Below the pieces are notes generated by a model, which saw only the letters and a program-made list of their open reading frames with translations, made no database searches and was not told where the DNA came from. 64,000 nt of DNA from Lunularia cruciata (taxonomy: Eukaryota > Streptophyta > Marchantiopsida > Lunulariales > Lunulariaceae), in the NCBI GenBank assembly GCA_948567375.1, contig OX419760.1:59516911-59580910 (forward strand), given 5' to 3'. The translations under genes were made by a program, and so were the position numbers. Below are positions 11,601 through 25,085 of this stretch, piece after piece. Position 1 is the first letter of the stretch; the number at the start of each line of letters is the position of its first letter.

Positions 11601-14600
11601 AATGGTATCAATCATTCAAGGGTGCGGATTCCCCGTTTGAAGAACGGTGAATGCATACCATCGCTCATACATTGAGTAAACCGTCGCTCATATATGAGCC
11701 ATGGTATGCAAAAGTCGTTCGAAGAACAGGAGACCCTCATCCACGAAGGACAGACCCTACTCTACTGCAGAATTATCTAGCAAATGTATATTTAGAACGA
11801 GCGCATGCAGATCCACACTACAGGCATCAACCTTGCAAGCAATGAACCAAAAAACTGTGTATTTGGAATAAAACCATCTAGCATATAGTACATCATCTGA
11901 ACACCTGTACCATCACCTGAACACCAAAACGAATTTACTCTTGCATCAAGGTGGAATCACAAAACGTCGTACCCAGGCTAGCAAATAGTGCAGAAGCCTC
12001 CGCACGATTGGTAAGCTCTGTGTCACCCAATCTTCTGAAGAGATGCCTAGCAATTGTCTGGCTAACGTCCACCATAAGATTAAGAATCTGGTAAGAAAAA
12101 TAAAATAAAGGCTTTCCACTCGAAAGGTACTGGAACAGCGTAGACCTACTAGACCTGGTTTCTTCCACACGCTTCTCACAACGTAAAAGAAGTCAAAAGA
12201 GCTGACAGAGGAAAGAAAGCAAGCATGCAGCACTTCAAACACCAAGATAGGTACATCCCAGAATGTGTGTACTAACGATTATACTGGATATGTTACCGAG
12301 ACCACAGATACAGAAGGCTAAAAACAGATACTGAATCCCATTTGTACTTTTGTGAGAAGGAGAAAGGACCTCAGGATTGAATTTATCATCTCTTCTTGTC
12401 TTGAGCAGATAGAAACAAGTTCGGTTAGAACATCAAGAGCATTCCTTCGCTGCAATGAATCCTCCGAATCGAGACGGGAGAAAAGCTTCTCATATTCAAC
12501 TGCCTCCGGATTCCTGATGATCTCGTCAAGTTTCACAAAAGACTTTTGCAATAAACCACGTCTACGCACTTGAACATCTCATTTTAGAATCTTGATTAAG
12601 AAGCAGTTTCATTATATTAAGACATCATCACTCGTAACATGAACCTGATATTGTAAGTGAAAGGATCAGAGTAGAGGATACGCTGCAAAGTACTCCGCTA
12701 CGAGGAGCACAACTGCTCTTGCAGCCATGTCACGAGTATCCAGCATTTCCATAAGCAATGGAATCACTGTCTCGAATCTTGATGTAGGGGACACCGTGAC
12801 GGCACCGGATGCTAATGGAAATGGTCGAAACAATATAGCTCTTAAAATTCCAACCGCTAGCTCTACTATAATTGTGTCTCCTCCTCGCAGCTGTGTACAC
12901 AACTCAATCAAACGTGGTCACTGGATGCACCCGACCATGCTAGTATCTGAAAACAGAAACACAGCCGAATATCTCTACTAATGAAGTATGCGAGTTAAGC
13001 TCTTCCAGCAAGAGCGGTCCTCCATGTTATGTTAATCTTGTACATCCAAGCATGTCGCATACAACAGAAAATTTAGGCTACCATACTGTTGTTATATGTA
13101 AGACTGGACAGATAGTTGTACCACACAGCGAGTGACGCCAAAATAAACCACTTAAATAAAATACCTGTACGTCCCCAACTTTTGACATTCGCAACAGTTC
13201 AATCCACAAAGTCGTGATCTAAGTATCGATCAAAGGAATCATGCAAGGGATGCAACGCAACAATTAGAAGTACCTGAGAGAAAAGAACATTCAACAACTG
13301 TGGCTCCAATTCCTCCAGAACTAATTCCAGGCGCCGAGCATCCAACCGACCTAATACCAACGCAAGGCAGGCTAGTGCGTGTCCTTGCATTTCTTGTGTC
13401 CTTTTCATCTCTGCTTCTGTATCCGACTCTTCCCTTTCCTGCACATAGTACTGTTTTCTATCCAGTTGATCAGGCAAGGCAAGAGGAAAAAGTACCTTCC
13501 TTGACATATTCTCATTTGCAACTTTGCCCTTGAGATGTGATCTGAGTCAGGTGCTCGTTAAACACAGATAATTTCTTCAGTGAAAGATACTTTGACGACT
13601 AAGCAGGAGTGGCCTAGGAAGGAACTAGAAACTTTGATACATCTGAAATCAACGTTGAGGTTAGTGTTTTCATTTTCAAGACAAACCTTAAGGGCTCCAA
13701 GCCAGTGCTGGAGAATAGAGTTTGGATTGGTAGATAGGGTTTTATCCTCCGTCATAAGCAGGCCACCGTAGTGATGCCAACAAGCTGCTAATACCTCTGC
13801 TCCAATAGATATCTCACCCTCCTCTGAACCACCTCCAGCACTTACCGCAATAAGCGAACTCCGCATTATTTGTGAAAAAATCAATCATATAAATGTTTCA
13901 ATCCTGGACATTGAAGTGAAGGTCCTCGACAAGAAGTACTTAGTGAATGGACAGCCTTATACCTCAAAACATTTCATTAAGCACCCAAGAAGTGAAGGAG
14001 AGAGAAGAGTGCATATGGATATATGGGGACAGAAGCCATTCGAGGAACGGGAGATCCAGAACTCATTAAATGCATATGAAGTGCAGATGAAATGGCAATA
14101 AAATGAAAGCACAAGTGACTGAAAAATACATGCGAAAAGGAGATGAAATGTAATTCATAAATAGCATGTATTATCAAGCATCGACCACATGTAGAGAATC
14201 TGTCAACCAATGTGTACAAAGAAAACTAAGAGTCAACTAATATAAAGAAATCGCGAAATAAGCGTATGTGAAATAATCGGAAACAAACTGAATGAATCGG
14301 AAACAAATTAAAAACCGAGACTAATACAGAAATGTTCAATCGCGTAGAAACCTTATCGCAAGGTAAACGTAAAGCAAAGCATGTAAGGAAGTAGTAAACC
14401 ATTTGTAAACGAGGACCGATGAGCCAGACATTAACTTATCAGCAGTTTAGGAACGAACGTCAGGTAATGAAACAAGAAGTCCGGAAATGGGTAGGAACCA
14501 TGACCACATTATGAGTTTTGGCTGAGGAAAGTCGGAGAGGAAAGTCGGAGTGGAGCGCAGTGTGAGAGAAGAGAGTAAGGTGTTATGGCTAAGACTGATT

Positions 14601-17139
14601 GAAACAATCACGGGTTAGGGTATGAAAAAGGAGAGTGGAAATCGTTGTCTCTCAGTGTGTTCCACTCTGTTTTCAACCCGCAAAAGCAGGGGGCGGTGGC
14701 TGGGGAGAAGGTTCAGAGATAGAGAAGCGTTAGAGGACTGGATAGAGTATATCGCAGCATGTGCTATGAACAAATGAGTCCTAGAACACTGAAACAACAG
14801 AAGGAAGCAAAAGGCGGTCATAGTAAGCCTCCTCCTCGAAAGCACATCCGACTTCATCAGTGCCAAAAGAGTGGATAATTTCTTTTCTACAGAATAAGAA
14901 GTTCACCTGCTCTCCACGATTGCACAGAATCACGGTAATATGCTAGAGACAGCAATTGCTTCTGGACGCGCTCTAATCCTTTAGCAAAGAGTGGCCTGCT
15001 CCGATTATTCCACTGCAAAATAGTAATAAGAATGCCTCCTTGTAAGCCTCACATCCGCAGAATCATGAGTGGAGATAAAATGACTATAACTTCTGTTGCG
15101 AATGCTCTTGCTCACATATCGAATTTGATCGCGCAAAGCAAACACATAACAAGAAGCTGATGATGTCTCTATCTGCCATGGCTTTAACGTCAACTTAAAA
15201 GTTTTAGGCTGCAGCAGAAGGTGCACCCTTTATAAGCAAAACGATCAGTCAACTACAATTAGACTCCGAAAAACTCTTTAATGACTTATGTCTCATCACA
15301 CCGCAGTTGCCAGGACTTGCAGTCATTAGCAGAATCCTCTTAGCAGCAGCCTAGAACGTTTGACTGATGAACTCAAAGTCAACCGATGCTGGGGCAAAGA
15401 AAGATGCAAGCAAATCCGTGGCTAGAGCGTTCAATAGCAAAGATGCTCACCTCATGAAGTGTATTCACCAGCGCAAGCAAATCATCCAGCAGCTCCCAGA
15501 GTGCCATGTTTCTTCTCTCAGAACTAGTCAACAGGTTGTAACTGGATGTACTAGGCTCACTTCCACCTTTAATAGAACGGGCCGAGGACCTGCAATCAGC
15601 TTTATCGTCATCTGACTTAGTATCTAAGGGAGTGATCAGTGAATTTGTAGATTGACCAGTGTCTAGATCCTCCTTTTGGATACCGTTGCCCTCGGTGATG
15701 TTCCCAGCTGCAATCGCTTTGGTCATCGTTAGCATACAATCAGCTGCAACTATTGTCAGGCGCGTTGGGACTCTTTTTCTGTCGTCTACTGCACTGAACA
15801 ATCATGTACAGGGAGGAGTAATGTCAGCTTGTGATCCTGCATGGAGAATGAAAGTAATTTGCCAAATATTTGCAATACTGCTTCTCTCGAGGAAGGTGTT
15901 TATAGCATAATTATGAACATGAATACAAAAAGTAAAATTCATATACACCATAAGCGTCGTCTTCGACTTGGAAGCAAGAGAGGCCTTTATTTTACACAGA
16001 TGTGAGCTCATCCACAGCTGCAAACAAAGCGTACCAACAGGGTCTCGCAATACTTTGCCATACCTTGCTACACATACAATTCTTGTAAGGTGTGGTATGC
16101 AGGCTATCAATACACTAAATATCTCGTTTTGATGACGTCTAAATGTCGACACTTGCTCTGCAATGTCAGACGGTAGCAAAGGGTCAGGACCGTTAGAAAC
16201 AGAAAGGAAGTGTCACCTCATTCTTTCATCCATGTGAAATTTTTAATGGATTACAGTAGTTCAGCTGATTGGCTTACAAACCTGGCAAGGATTGTACCAC
16301 GTCACGAACCACCACACACCAGCCGAGCATCAAACGGTTGTTTGATTGTTGTGTCCCTACAATAGTTGCGAGGTTGCTTGCAACAATCACCCCGACTTCC
16401 TCGCTTTGCAATAGCCAACGCAGTATGCATACTGATCGTTTCCGGTTGCTATGTTCCCTTGATTTGACAACCTACGAGTTTGGATTAACAGTTGAAAATT
16501 ACTAAACCCACCCTTGACCAATTGACATTTTGCATCATATAAAGGGCACAGTGAACATTTCTTTGAGCCAGGCATCGCCATTGCACGCAGAAACGCTGAG
16601 TCGCCTTCTCGTGAAAACATGAAATGCCTACTTTCAATCAGACTATACAGCTCGTTTGAAGAGCAATCAAGACAAACTTCACTTCCGCGCTAATATATGT
16701 TCTTGAACAGCAGATGTTCAAATGAAAGTGATCAGCTACTTACGTGCTGTAATATGGGAACAAAAATGTGCTCAACCGATGATCCGCTGCAACTCGTACT
16801 CTTTACATGGCCAACGAGAGCCAAAAGAGCCCTAGACACTGAACCTGCAAACCATGACAAACTTGAATACTCTATGACCCTACAAATAATCGGACGCACC
16901 AGCTGAACTTAACGTATGTCTAAAAGCACAGAAAAATGCTCACTTTTTTGTTCCAGTCGTTGTCGATTTTGTACAAAGACTTTTTCAAGTTCTCGGGGCT
17001 CCGCATCAAAGAGTATGTTGAACAAACGACCTAAAGACAGCAACTTCGGTTTGTTGCTAGAGCTGCTGGACTCACGTAAGCCAATGTCCTCGTCCTCCAA
17101 ACCATCTAGACGGAAAATGTTGCTCGACATTTTCGTCAT
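5728..17139 (-). CDS. Large HEAT/ARM-type repeat protein, about 29 exons
   Basis: No family name recognised. Start ATG is at 17139 (MTKMSSNIFRLDG; a second ATG lies 9 nt on) and stop is at 5728. Exons, in transcript order, read from GT-AG signals and codon phase: 17139-16944, 16844-16744, 16689-16508, 16403-16282, 16157-15996, 15788-15451, 15350-15300, 15012-14907, 13858-13687, 13528-13274, 12902-12694, 12561-12348, 12087-11973, 11474-11327, 11209-11076, 10916-10763, 10637-10474, 10429-10361, 10258-10092, 9977-9920, 9736-9664, 9202-9101, 8929-8833, 8201-7728, 7496-7404, 7250-7170, 7020-6731, 6346-6200, 5931-5728. The product is about 1,560 aa of Leu/Ala-rich amphipathic helix pairs (for example LPTLLELLQSPDGRVRSAAS, VIPRFLSCISKQLAE), so a solenoid scaffold is likely. 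The 474-nt exon 24 is different: charged and disordered. Phases agree at nearly every junction. Exceptions are the 13859-14906 stretch, where one more exon may hide near 14790-14890, a one-base deficit in exon 16, and an in-frame TAG at 10366-10368 in exon 18. It could be a functional gene with sequence errors or a recently broken one. Confidence 0.8.
7728..8201 (-). other. Disordered, charged exon of the HEAT-repeat gene
   Basis: This 474-nt exon starts with helical sequence containing two cysteines (QHGCIDCLAFMICAE), then turns into about 130 residues rich in Glu, Lys, Ser and Arg with no predicted fold (for example EEERAGAEELAEALETE-like runs). It enters and leaves in phase 1, so it can be skipped without a frame change. 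It probably forms a flexible linker between two solenoid halves. The role is inferred from composition only. Confidence 0.6.
8324..8551. repeat. Two-copy tandem duplication, 114-bp unit
   Basis: The segment from 8324 (tgtgtcgtagtggtttc...) is repeated from 8438 (tgtgtcgtactggtttc...) with about 90% identity. It lies in an intron of the HEAT-repeat gene, directly beside the microsatellite. Copy 1 ends in acacagagagac. In copy 2 the same place has become the long AC/AG tract. Confidence 0.85.
8539..8630. repeat. (AC)n(AG)40 microsatellite
   Basis: About six AC units are followed by forty uninterrupted AG units (8551-8630). On the transcribed strand it is a (CT)40 polypyrimidine run about 350-430 nt upstream of the exon-24 acceptor at 8201. 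Long perfect tracts of this kind are length-unstable. Confidence 0.98.
11653..11709. repeat. Imperfect inverted repeat in an intron
   Basis: Arms 11653-11676 and 11687-11709 are about 23 nt long with a few mismatches around a 10-nt loop. The right arm itself contains the palindrome gctcatatatgagc. It lies in the intron between the exons ending at 11973 and starting at 11474. No mobile-element ends were seen. Confidence 0.6.
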
Positions 17140-18490
17140 CGAAAACTTTGCGTGACGATTATCTCGAGACCTCTTCAGCGCTGAGCTCAGTGGAAAAGTA
17201 AGTTACCTTCTTAAACTGTTCTTCATCCCGCACGAAACTATGAGTTTAAATTCGTCCATCAGCCATTTGTTCAATTTGTCGCCTTCTATCAATCAGTAGT
17301 ATTCAATGAAATTGGGATACCTCCCAAAATAATTTTATCTCGTCAATTGAATCATTTCAAAAGAATTCCGATTGATCTATGAAATAATTTTCTCATTTCT
17401 TGAGAAATTAGAAGTAAACGTTTGGAGTCTTGTCGCACGGGAAAAATCAAACTGTAGGTCAGAGGCAGAACAAATGCAATTCACGCGTGCAGACCATACC
17501 GAGACAGAATGCTCCTGACATGATTTAGTAAACACTGGACTGAATCCACCTCCCAGGAGAAATTCACCTTGCTCTGCTGCAGATTTATCCGGTCAATCGA
17601 GTACCGAATCCGAGTCGACAAATATGACTAGCGCATTTTACGAAGTTGATGAAAAACTCCAAATTGCTAACACCGGTTTCAGCACTGCATTGCTTCCCCG
17701 ATATGACGATCGAACATTTCATCTGGAAAGACCGTCAAATAACCCTTCCCCCGTCCTTCCTCTGTGTGTGTTGAAATGTCTGGGAACCGCACTATGTGAA
17801 CTCAAGAACAAGACAAAGCTAAAACCCTGTCCTGCATAAACTACGCTTAAAGAACAAAAGCGCCACCATCGTATACCAAGAGTGAAAACTGCGCACATAC
17901 AAGGTAAGAACGTGTAAATTACGCAGGCAAACCTGAAACCGCGCAGACTCAAATCGCACAGGACCAACAAACAGTGGAGTGATCGTCAAGGATCCTGGTT
18001 CCAAAACTTTTAAACATTGTTAGATGCCTATTCCAAGTCATGGTCTAATTATTTAATACTAATGTTATTATAAATACAATTAGCTTAAGGTTAGAATTAA
18101 CACTAATGTTATTGTAGATATAATTAGCTTAAGGTTATCAGTTCTGCTTGAAAAAACCAAAAATGCTAAAGTGAAATCAATAGGTTGATCACATTCGATA
18201 CTTACACTCAGTCGAAATTTTATTAAATTTTACATATTTAATCAACCAGAAAATGTATCTCGTCTTTTGTCTACTATAATCATGAAAACAAGTATTCCTA
18301 AGAAAACTACAATTTCATGCCCATCTTTCAATTAACGTTGTTGGAAGTGCAATTGTAGGAAGTGGTTTTGTACAAAGAAGTCTTGCTTCCAAGCACTTTC
18401 ATGCTTTCAAGGTTTCTAACCGAAAGGCTTCTATCCTTTTGCTTTTGATTGAAGCGAGTACATGGTTGGAGATACCATAGTGTCCATGTT
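17140..18490. other. Upstream region of the HEAT-repeat gene, no further gene
   Basis: The 5' leader and promoter of the minus-strand gene must lie in the first part. I see no clear TATA box. Open frames at 17624-17839 (+) and 17719-18004 (-) overlap each other and show no coding signature. After about 18000 the sequence becomes AT-rich like the retroelement zone. Confidence 0.45.
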
Positions 18491-18993
18491 CCAATTCAAT
18501 AGGGCTCTATAATCAAAAATGCTGTTTAAATTGCATTTCGAATAGTAGTACATGTGGGCATTGTAGTTGAGGTTGGTATAGCCAGTATAGTATAGAAGTT
18601 AGGGTTTGCACAAACCGTCCAATTGAGGCTCTAGTTATAGTTAGAGCACCTTGTGTTTATATATAGACTTTACCTTTCAATGAGAAGAGTTAGAGCACCC
18701 TATGTTTATATATAGATCTTACTTTAACAGTGATAGTGAGAAGAGTTTCAATTCAATCAAGACACTAATAGTGTAATCAAGAAGGGTTGAGCAACAACAA
18801 CATAGAGCAAAGGTTGAACAACAACACAAAGTAGCAATCAACAAGGCCAAGTAACATATTTCTCGAAGACTTTAAGAATGATATGGCAATTATATTTAGC
18901 ATGAGATTTTATATAGATTGAAAAATTAGAAGATTTTAGACCTTCAAGTTGAATTAGTATACAATGGGAATAAGGGGTGATATGAGAGATTTA

Positions 18994-19107
18994 GCATACT
19001 TTATTATGTTCAATGGAGAGAATTTATTGATTTGGAAATTCTAAATAATAGCATACTTTATTATGTTCAATGGAGAGAATTTATTGATTGGGAAATTCTA
19101 AATAATG
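18994..19107. repeat. 57-bp tandem duplication
   Basis: Two adjacent copies begin gcatactttattatgttcaa at 18994 and 19051 and are nearly identical. They lie in the left part of the copia remnant. A wider, more diverged relative of the same segment sits at about 19400-19630. Confidence 0.85.
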
Positions 19108-20519
19108 ATCATATTCAAGTAAAAAAAACTTATAAGGGTCATAAATAAGACAAAGACTATAGTATAAGAGAGATAAGTCCAAGCAACAAGTCCAAGTATT
19201 CCTTTACTTAAAACATGCAATTTAGCTTATGGATACTCCATTACTCATTTCATATGACTAGATTTACAATAAGAAGAAGTGCTTTGAGTATCTATTAGTG
19301 TTCTTTGTGTTTTGTAATTGATGTGCAAATTTGTATCAGTTTCATGATAGTTTTTGATAGGTTATGAACCCATGTTTCCCACCACATCAAGAGTGACATA
19401 AATTGATTTTTAGTGTGAGATTTTAAATAGATTGAAATTTAGAAGATTTTAGATCTTAAAGTAGAATTATGATACAATGGGAATAAGAAGTGATAGAAGA
19501 GATATAGCAGACATCAGTAGATATATTGGAGAGAATTTATTGATTTAGAAGTTCTAAATAATAATTATATTCAGATTAAAGAGACTTATGAGGATCATAA
19601 ATGGGACAAAGACTATAGAACAAGCTATAGCAAATAAGAGACAAATTGGCAAAGCAAGAATATTGCTATAGAAATATACACCTATGCAACCATAAAAAAG
19701 AAGCATTTATTTAAACTAATCAACTGCATAATGCAAATCACATATGGAGTAGATTGATTACATTGCATGAGCAATGTGCTTTAGAGAACATGCACATTCT
19801 CCAATAGAGATTCTTTATTCCAAGAGAAGAGATATTGGGTTTTATTAGCCTAGTAGAAACTCTTGCCAAGTAGGGTATAAAATTTGATGTAAACATAGAT
19901 GATTCCTCAATCATCACCAAGACTATTTGTAGTTTATCCCATACTTATTGCTATATAATAGCAACATAGGACAATGTACCTAAGGAATGATAGACCATCA
20001 TGAGACTCACTAAAAATTGCACAAGGAAAAAACCTTGAAGAGATGTAAAGAAGACAAAGAAGAGAGCTTAGGAGAGAGAGCTTGTCTAACTATAGATAGA
20101 AGAAACAATAGAGGTAATTATAATGGCAGGACTTAAAAGAAGACCAAGGCTTTAGTGTTAGAGAGGTATATGACAAGAGATTAGTCTGCTTTGGATCAAT
20201 TTATTACAGATTGGTCAGGTGCCATAGGCTCACATTTCTTGTGACTTGTATTGTGTTTTCAGCCTTTTGACTCTTTGTGTCTTCCAAGCTTTATATTTCC
20301 TTGTTTCTGTTGAAGAAGAGAACATACTAGAACAAGTGTAAAGAGAAAGGGTAGTGGGCACAAGGATGTAGAGGTGAGCAAAACCTCCCAAGAAGAAAGC
20401 ACCACAATATAACTAATCCTATAAGTAAAACTAATGCTCAATTGACATTTAGTATTGCATTTGCTACTAGTTATAGTGTTGCCCAAGTTTCAAGGAACAT
20501 TTGGACGAGATTTTTGGTA

Positions 20520-22384
20520 CTGATGCAAGGGCTTTAGAACATATGAAAAACAAATGAGAGTGGTTCCAAGATTTCATGAAGATTGAAGAAGAAACTTTGC
20601 CAATGTATGTTGCCATTGATCATAGATTTGGATTGTTAGAGTGGGAGACATTGAGATTTCTTATGAGATTGGTGCAAGAAGACAAGAAGGATTCATCAAG
20701 GAGTTATCTACATGTTGGAGCTAAGTGGAACCTATTTAGCATTGGTCCAGTAGTAGACAAACATATCCAAACCACCTACACCAAAGAAGGCTATTATATG
20801 AAGAAAGATAGAATAGTGGTGATGATGAATGTCCATGATTCAAAGTTTTAAAGATTTCAAATTAAAGTCAACCAAGATAGGCAATATTTTCAAAGCTAGC
20901 TTGAAGTTGAAGATAATCAAGAATCTACTTTGTAAATGAGCTCAAGTTCAACCATGCAAGATGGATAAAATCACACAAGTGGGAGAATGAAAAGATCACC
21001 CACAAATACAAGAGTGAGTAGGACTAAGTTAAGGCATCTTATGCTTGCATTGTTGTAGCTAAGATTGAAGTAGAAGATATGGATGTAGATCTTGTTCATT
21101 TCCAAAATGCATTCCAATCACCTTAGTGGATGAAAGCCATGGATGAGGAATTTGAACCATTAAAGCAAAACACAACTTAGAAGCTAACAGTTTGGCCAAA
21201 AGGAAGAAAAATAATAAAATATTTGCTTAATAGAGATTTGCATGACTAGATTTGTATGGAACAATCACAAAGATGTAAAGAAGCTAGAAGGAGAAAAGTT
21301 TCTAAAAATTGCTGAAAAAAATTTATGGACTGCAAGAAGACTTAAGGAATTGGAATCAGACGGTTCATGACTTGTTAGTGAAGCATGGGTTGCAATAATC
21401 ACTTTTTGATACTTGTGTGTATTGTAGATGTGAGACAATCCTCACTATCTTTATAGATGATGAATTAATTTTTGGGGAAGATAAATCTTGTATTACTTCC
21501 ATACTAGATTATATTGGTGGAGAGTTTGAAGTTACACATGGAAAAGTAGACTACTGTAGATTTTTTGTGAGAAAGAGAATCAAAAAGTCAGATTGATTCA
21601 AGGAAGATATGTAGAGTCAATTAGGCATGCATACCAAATTACTACTCTTGGAGATCCAAATATCAAACTAGAACTATAAGAAGGAGAACCAATTAGATCA
21701 TTCTATCAAGAAGAAACATGTTGTTTAATGTATGTTATGATAGGTAAAAGATGTGATATAGCTTATCCTATTAGCACAATGGTTTAGTTCTAATCCATCA
21801 TCTCAATATCTAGAAGAGAAAAAGGAAACCGCGTAGAGAACACGATGGATGGGAAGACCTCATCAAGCCGTACAAGGGGGAGATGAAAAATATGATTGAA
21901 TATCTAGAAGCAATGAGGAGAATTTTGAAGTACCTTAATGGTACTCTAAACTATGGATTATAATATATATATAGTGGAGGATAAGATGCTACTAATACAC
22001 TAGCAAGATGTTGCGATATTTATTTTGCAGGTTACTTAGATGATAAAAAGGCATATAGTGGTTTCACATTCATGACAAATGATAGACCACTAGCTTGGAG
22101 CAACCATCAATAACAATGCATTATCACTTCTACCATAGAAGTAGAGTACATAACATCATGCTTAGTTGTGATAATCAAAGTGATGTGTAATCCAAAATTC
22201 CACAAGAAAATCAAGCACATAAAAATCTAATATAATTACATGAGAGAGAAATAAGAGAAAAAATATATTTGTTTAATTACATCAATACCAATAATCATAC
22301 TATAGATATTTTTACAAAAGCTTTATCAAGAGATAAGTGTTACAAGTTTAGAAGTTCAATTGGAACACTAATTTTTTTATTATG
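20520..22384 (+). pseudogene. Ty1/copia polyprotein remnant (pre-integrase, RT, RNase H)
   Basis: Translated pieces in shifting frames follow the copia order. At 20700-20850 there is a gag-pre-integrase-like stretch (LFSIGPVVDKHIQTTYTKEG). At about 21130-21230 is the RT start (WMKAMDEEFEPLKQN then WPKGRKI). At about 21446-21475 is FIDDELIFG, the counterpart of the RT YVDD box. At about 21940 is LKYLNGTLNYGL, and at 22300-22380 is the RNase H end DIFTKALSRDKCYKF. Many stops and frameshifts make it non-functional. Much of the integrase core is not recognisable. Confidence 0.8.
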
Positions 22385-22760
22385 AATGGTAGTATTGAAT
22401 TGTATTTCAAATGGTAGTACATATGGCATGTAATAATTGAAGTTAGTATAGCTTGTCCCATATACTATAGAAGTTAAAGTTTACACAAAATAACCAAAGG
22501 CAACACTAGTTAGAGTTAGAGCATCCAATGCTTATATATTGATCTTACCTTTCAATGAGAAGAGTTCCAATTCCATCTAGATGCTAATAGAGTAATAAGG
22601 AAAGGTTGAGCAGCAATGACATAGGGCATTAGGCAAGAGAAGTAAGGCCAAGCAATATATCCAAATGTTTTATTAGTTAGAACTTGCATACTAGCTTATA
22701 GGTATTTATTCCTTGTTTCATGTAACTAGATGTGCACTAAGAATATTGTGTCTCCATTAT

Positions 22761-25015
22761 GTAATTTTTCCATTTCTTTGTCACTCTTCTCTTTTATTTT
22801 GTACACAATAAGGGGAAAATGCCTTGTAAATAGGAGGAATTAGGTAATTTTGAGTTTCTTTGGAAGATGGAATTTGTTGCAAAGGTATTCCTCAAGATCC
22901 ATCTAAAAGATCAAGGTAGTGGTCCTTTGGAATATCAAAGTTTTCTTCTCTCTTTGTTCTTGCTTTGGGAAAGGTTGAAGGAAGAATAAAATTTCCTTTG
23001 GGGAAGGGAGGCATGCATTAAAAGAAGAAGTCAAGGGTTAAAGGAGGAGAATCTTGAGAAGATGAAGACCAAAGCAACAAAAGAGAAGAAGATTTAAGAG
23101 TTGGAGAATGCTCTATCAACACTACTCATGTTGTTTGCTCAAGAGAAGATTGAATCAGTTGCAAAGATATCTACATGAGAAGCACAAGTTGAAGAAGCAA
23201 ATTTGGAACTTCATCTTATAAAAGAGAGAAAGACCTAATATGAGGAATCTTTCTTGGAATATTGAAATAAGATAATTCTTTGATTGAAAGAACAATAAAA
23301 GGAGATCATAGCAACCAAGAAGTGAATGCACAATTGAAGAAAGATTTGGAACAACTTGTTGGGGAATTAAGGAAGTAGAAGAAAGGACATGAAATTATAG
23401 AGGACCCGATTGACATGGCTAAGAAGGAGAGTGGCATATCAAGACTACAAGAAGAAAAAGGCACAATATAATTGTTATGAATGATGTTCTAAAGAGGAGG
23501 AAGCAAACTATGGTATGATAAGTCTACACAACCATGATGTATGTGTTATGCAAATTTGTAGAGTTGTTTGTGGTGAAGAATGAAATTCAAGAATTGCATA
23601 TATCTTTTACAAAACTTCATCAACCATTGCAAGAGGAGTTGTCACAAAGATAAGTAGAAGATTTTTATGTTAGATTAGAAAGGAAGTTGGTAGAGCTTAG
23701 AGAGAATTTAAGATTTTCATTACTTGAGGTTAAGAAGAGATTTGAAATAGTAGTGGATGATTTGGAACTAGAAGAGTCAGTTGAACAAGAAGCTAGTGGC
23801 ATGGCTGTTATTCCTTTGGGGCAGGTTATAACTAATGTCAATTATTAGTAACTTTTGTACACGTCCTAGGTATTGGATGTTAGTTAGTTTTGGCAATTTT
23901 TATAACTCTTGGGTTACTCAACTATTTAAGTATGAAACCCAATGTGCTAAGTGTGTATTTTTCACAAGGTGAATAAGTGAAAAAGCTTTGCTCTTCATCA
24001 TTTCTCAATTCCCAATGCCAAGCGACTGATCTTCAAATTTTGGTGTTTATTTTATTTATTGTTGTGTTCTTCCTTATGCATTTGATCCTTGGTTGAATTA
24101 ACAACTAATGACAATGCATTGATAGAGCATATTTCTTCTGTAGTATTGATACGTGTTTGGATGTTTGAATGATTGGATCATAACCTTTGTAGTGAAATAG
24201 GACCAACCTAAAGTTTGCAAGTGGAATAAGAAGCTTGGAGCACATCTTTACAAGGATATTTTACAAATTTTTTGGAACGTTTGTGCCTTCTAAATGGACC
24301 AAGAGTAAATCTTTGGAGTACTTCCAAGGGATTTAACACTTTTCACTCACATCTCACTTTCAAGATTTTTTATGGATAATTTGAATAATAGTGATGTTTT
24401 TATACCTTTTGAAATAGCACTTTATTGGTAGCTTTGCTCTCTTTTAGGTGTATTTTTTAGCCAAGGCATTAAAGATGTAATAATGATGGATTAAACTGTA
24501 ACATTTGTTTCATATTTGACCATCCTGAGTTATATCTTTATGGTAATTACCCAAATACTAACCAAATTCAGCAATTTGGTGTTTTTTAATTAATGTGGAG
24601 ATTTGCATCACCTTCATGCCATTTTTCAACAACGTCTACCACACATAGTGATGAATGAGTTCCGATGGTCCAATGGTCCTTTTTCATTTTAAGGCATGGC
24701 CTTTTTATAATTTTATGGAATGGATCATAATTAGCAATTACCTATCTAAACATCTTGAATGTTCAATATAAACTCTAAAGCTCCAACATGTTGAATTGGA
24801 TTGTTTGTTCGGGCTACCTATGTACTTTGAGCTAAAAGGATGTTTTTATAAGGTGCTTGTTTCAATAATATTAAAAAGGGCAGTTGCATAGGAAACACGA
24901 AGTATGGGAAGACCCCATCAAGATGTACAAGAGGTGAGACCAAATAGGTAAAATGGGGCTAAGCTCCAATAGAGTTGATATGAGAAATCTGCCCTACTAC
25001 ACCTAAGATATTTGA
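22761..25015. other. AT-rich, probably element-derived DNA
   Basis: There is no intact gene. A purine-rich stretch at 23000-23810 translates on the + strand into a Lys/Glu-rich coiled-coil-like sequence with many stops (for example ELHISFTKLHQPLQEEL near 23600). It may be gag debris of another LTR element. The line gaagacctcatcaagccgtaca in the copia body near 21855 recurs, diverged, near 24905. Confidence 0.4.
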
Positions 25016-25085
25016 TGTAACAATATGGAGTTTAGCGATGAAGTTAGTCGGGCTTACGAAGTAGAAAATAAGACAAAATAGCCTA

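Larger units (their letters stand above)
18494..22760 (+). mobile_element. Decayed Ty1/copia retrotransposon with LTR-like flanks
   Basis: Similar blocks flank copia-type coding debris. The left block (about 18518-18850, continuing at 19160-19300) and the right block (about 22386-22760) share an ordered series of phrases: the agtagtacat...ggcat start, tatagaagtta, the gagttagagca...tatata stretch, tttcaatgagaagagttcc, and aaaggttgagca. Divergence is high (many substitutions and indels), so insertion is old. The left block is interrupted by a partial duplication of the internal region. Boundaries are approximate. Confidence 0.6.

Noticed and set aside
13916-14101. 61-codon plus-strand frame
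   Set aside because: Intronic to the minus-strand gene and without coding features.
14615-14866. Minus-strand 83-codon frame as an extra HEAT exon
   Set aside because: Parts read plausibly (LSTLLALMKSDVL) but no splice pair in phase with both neighbours was found, so it is only mentioned as possible.
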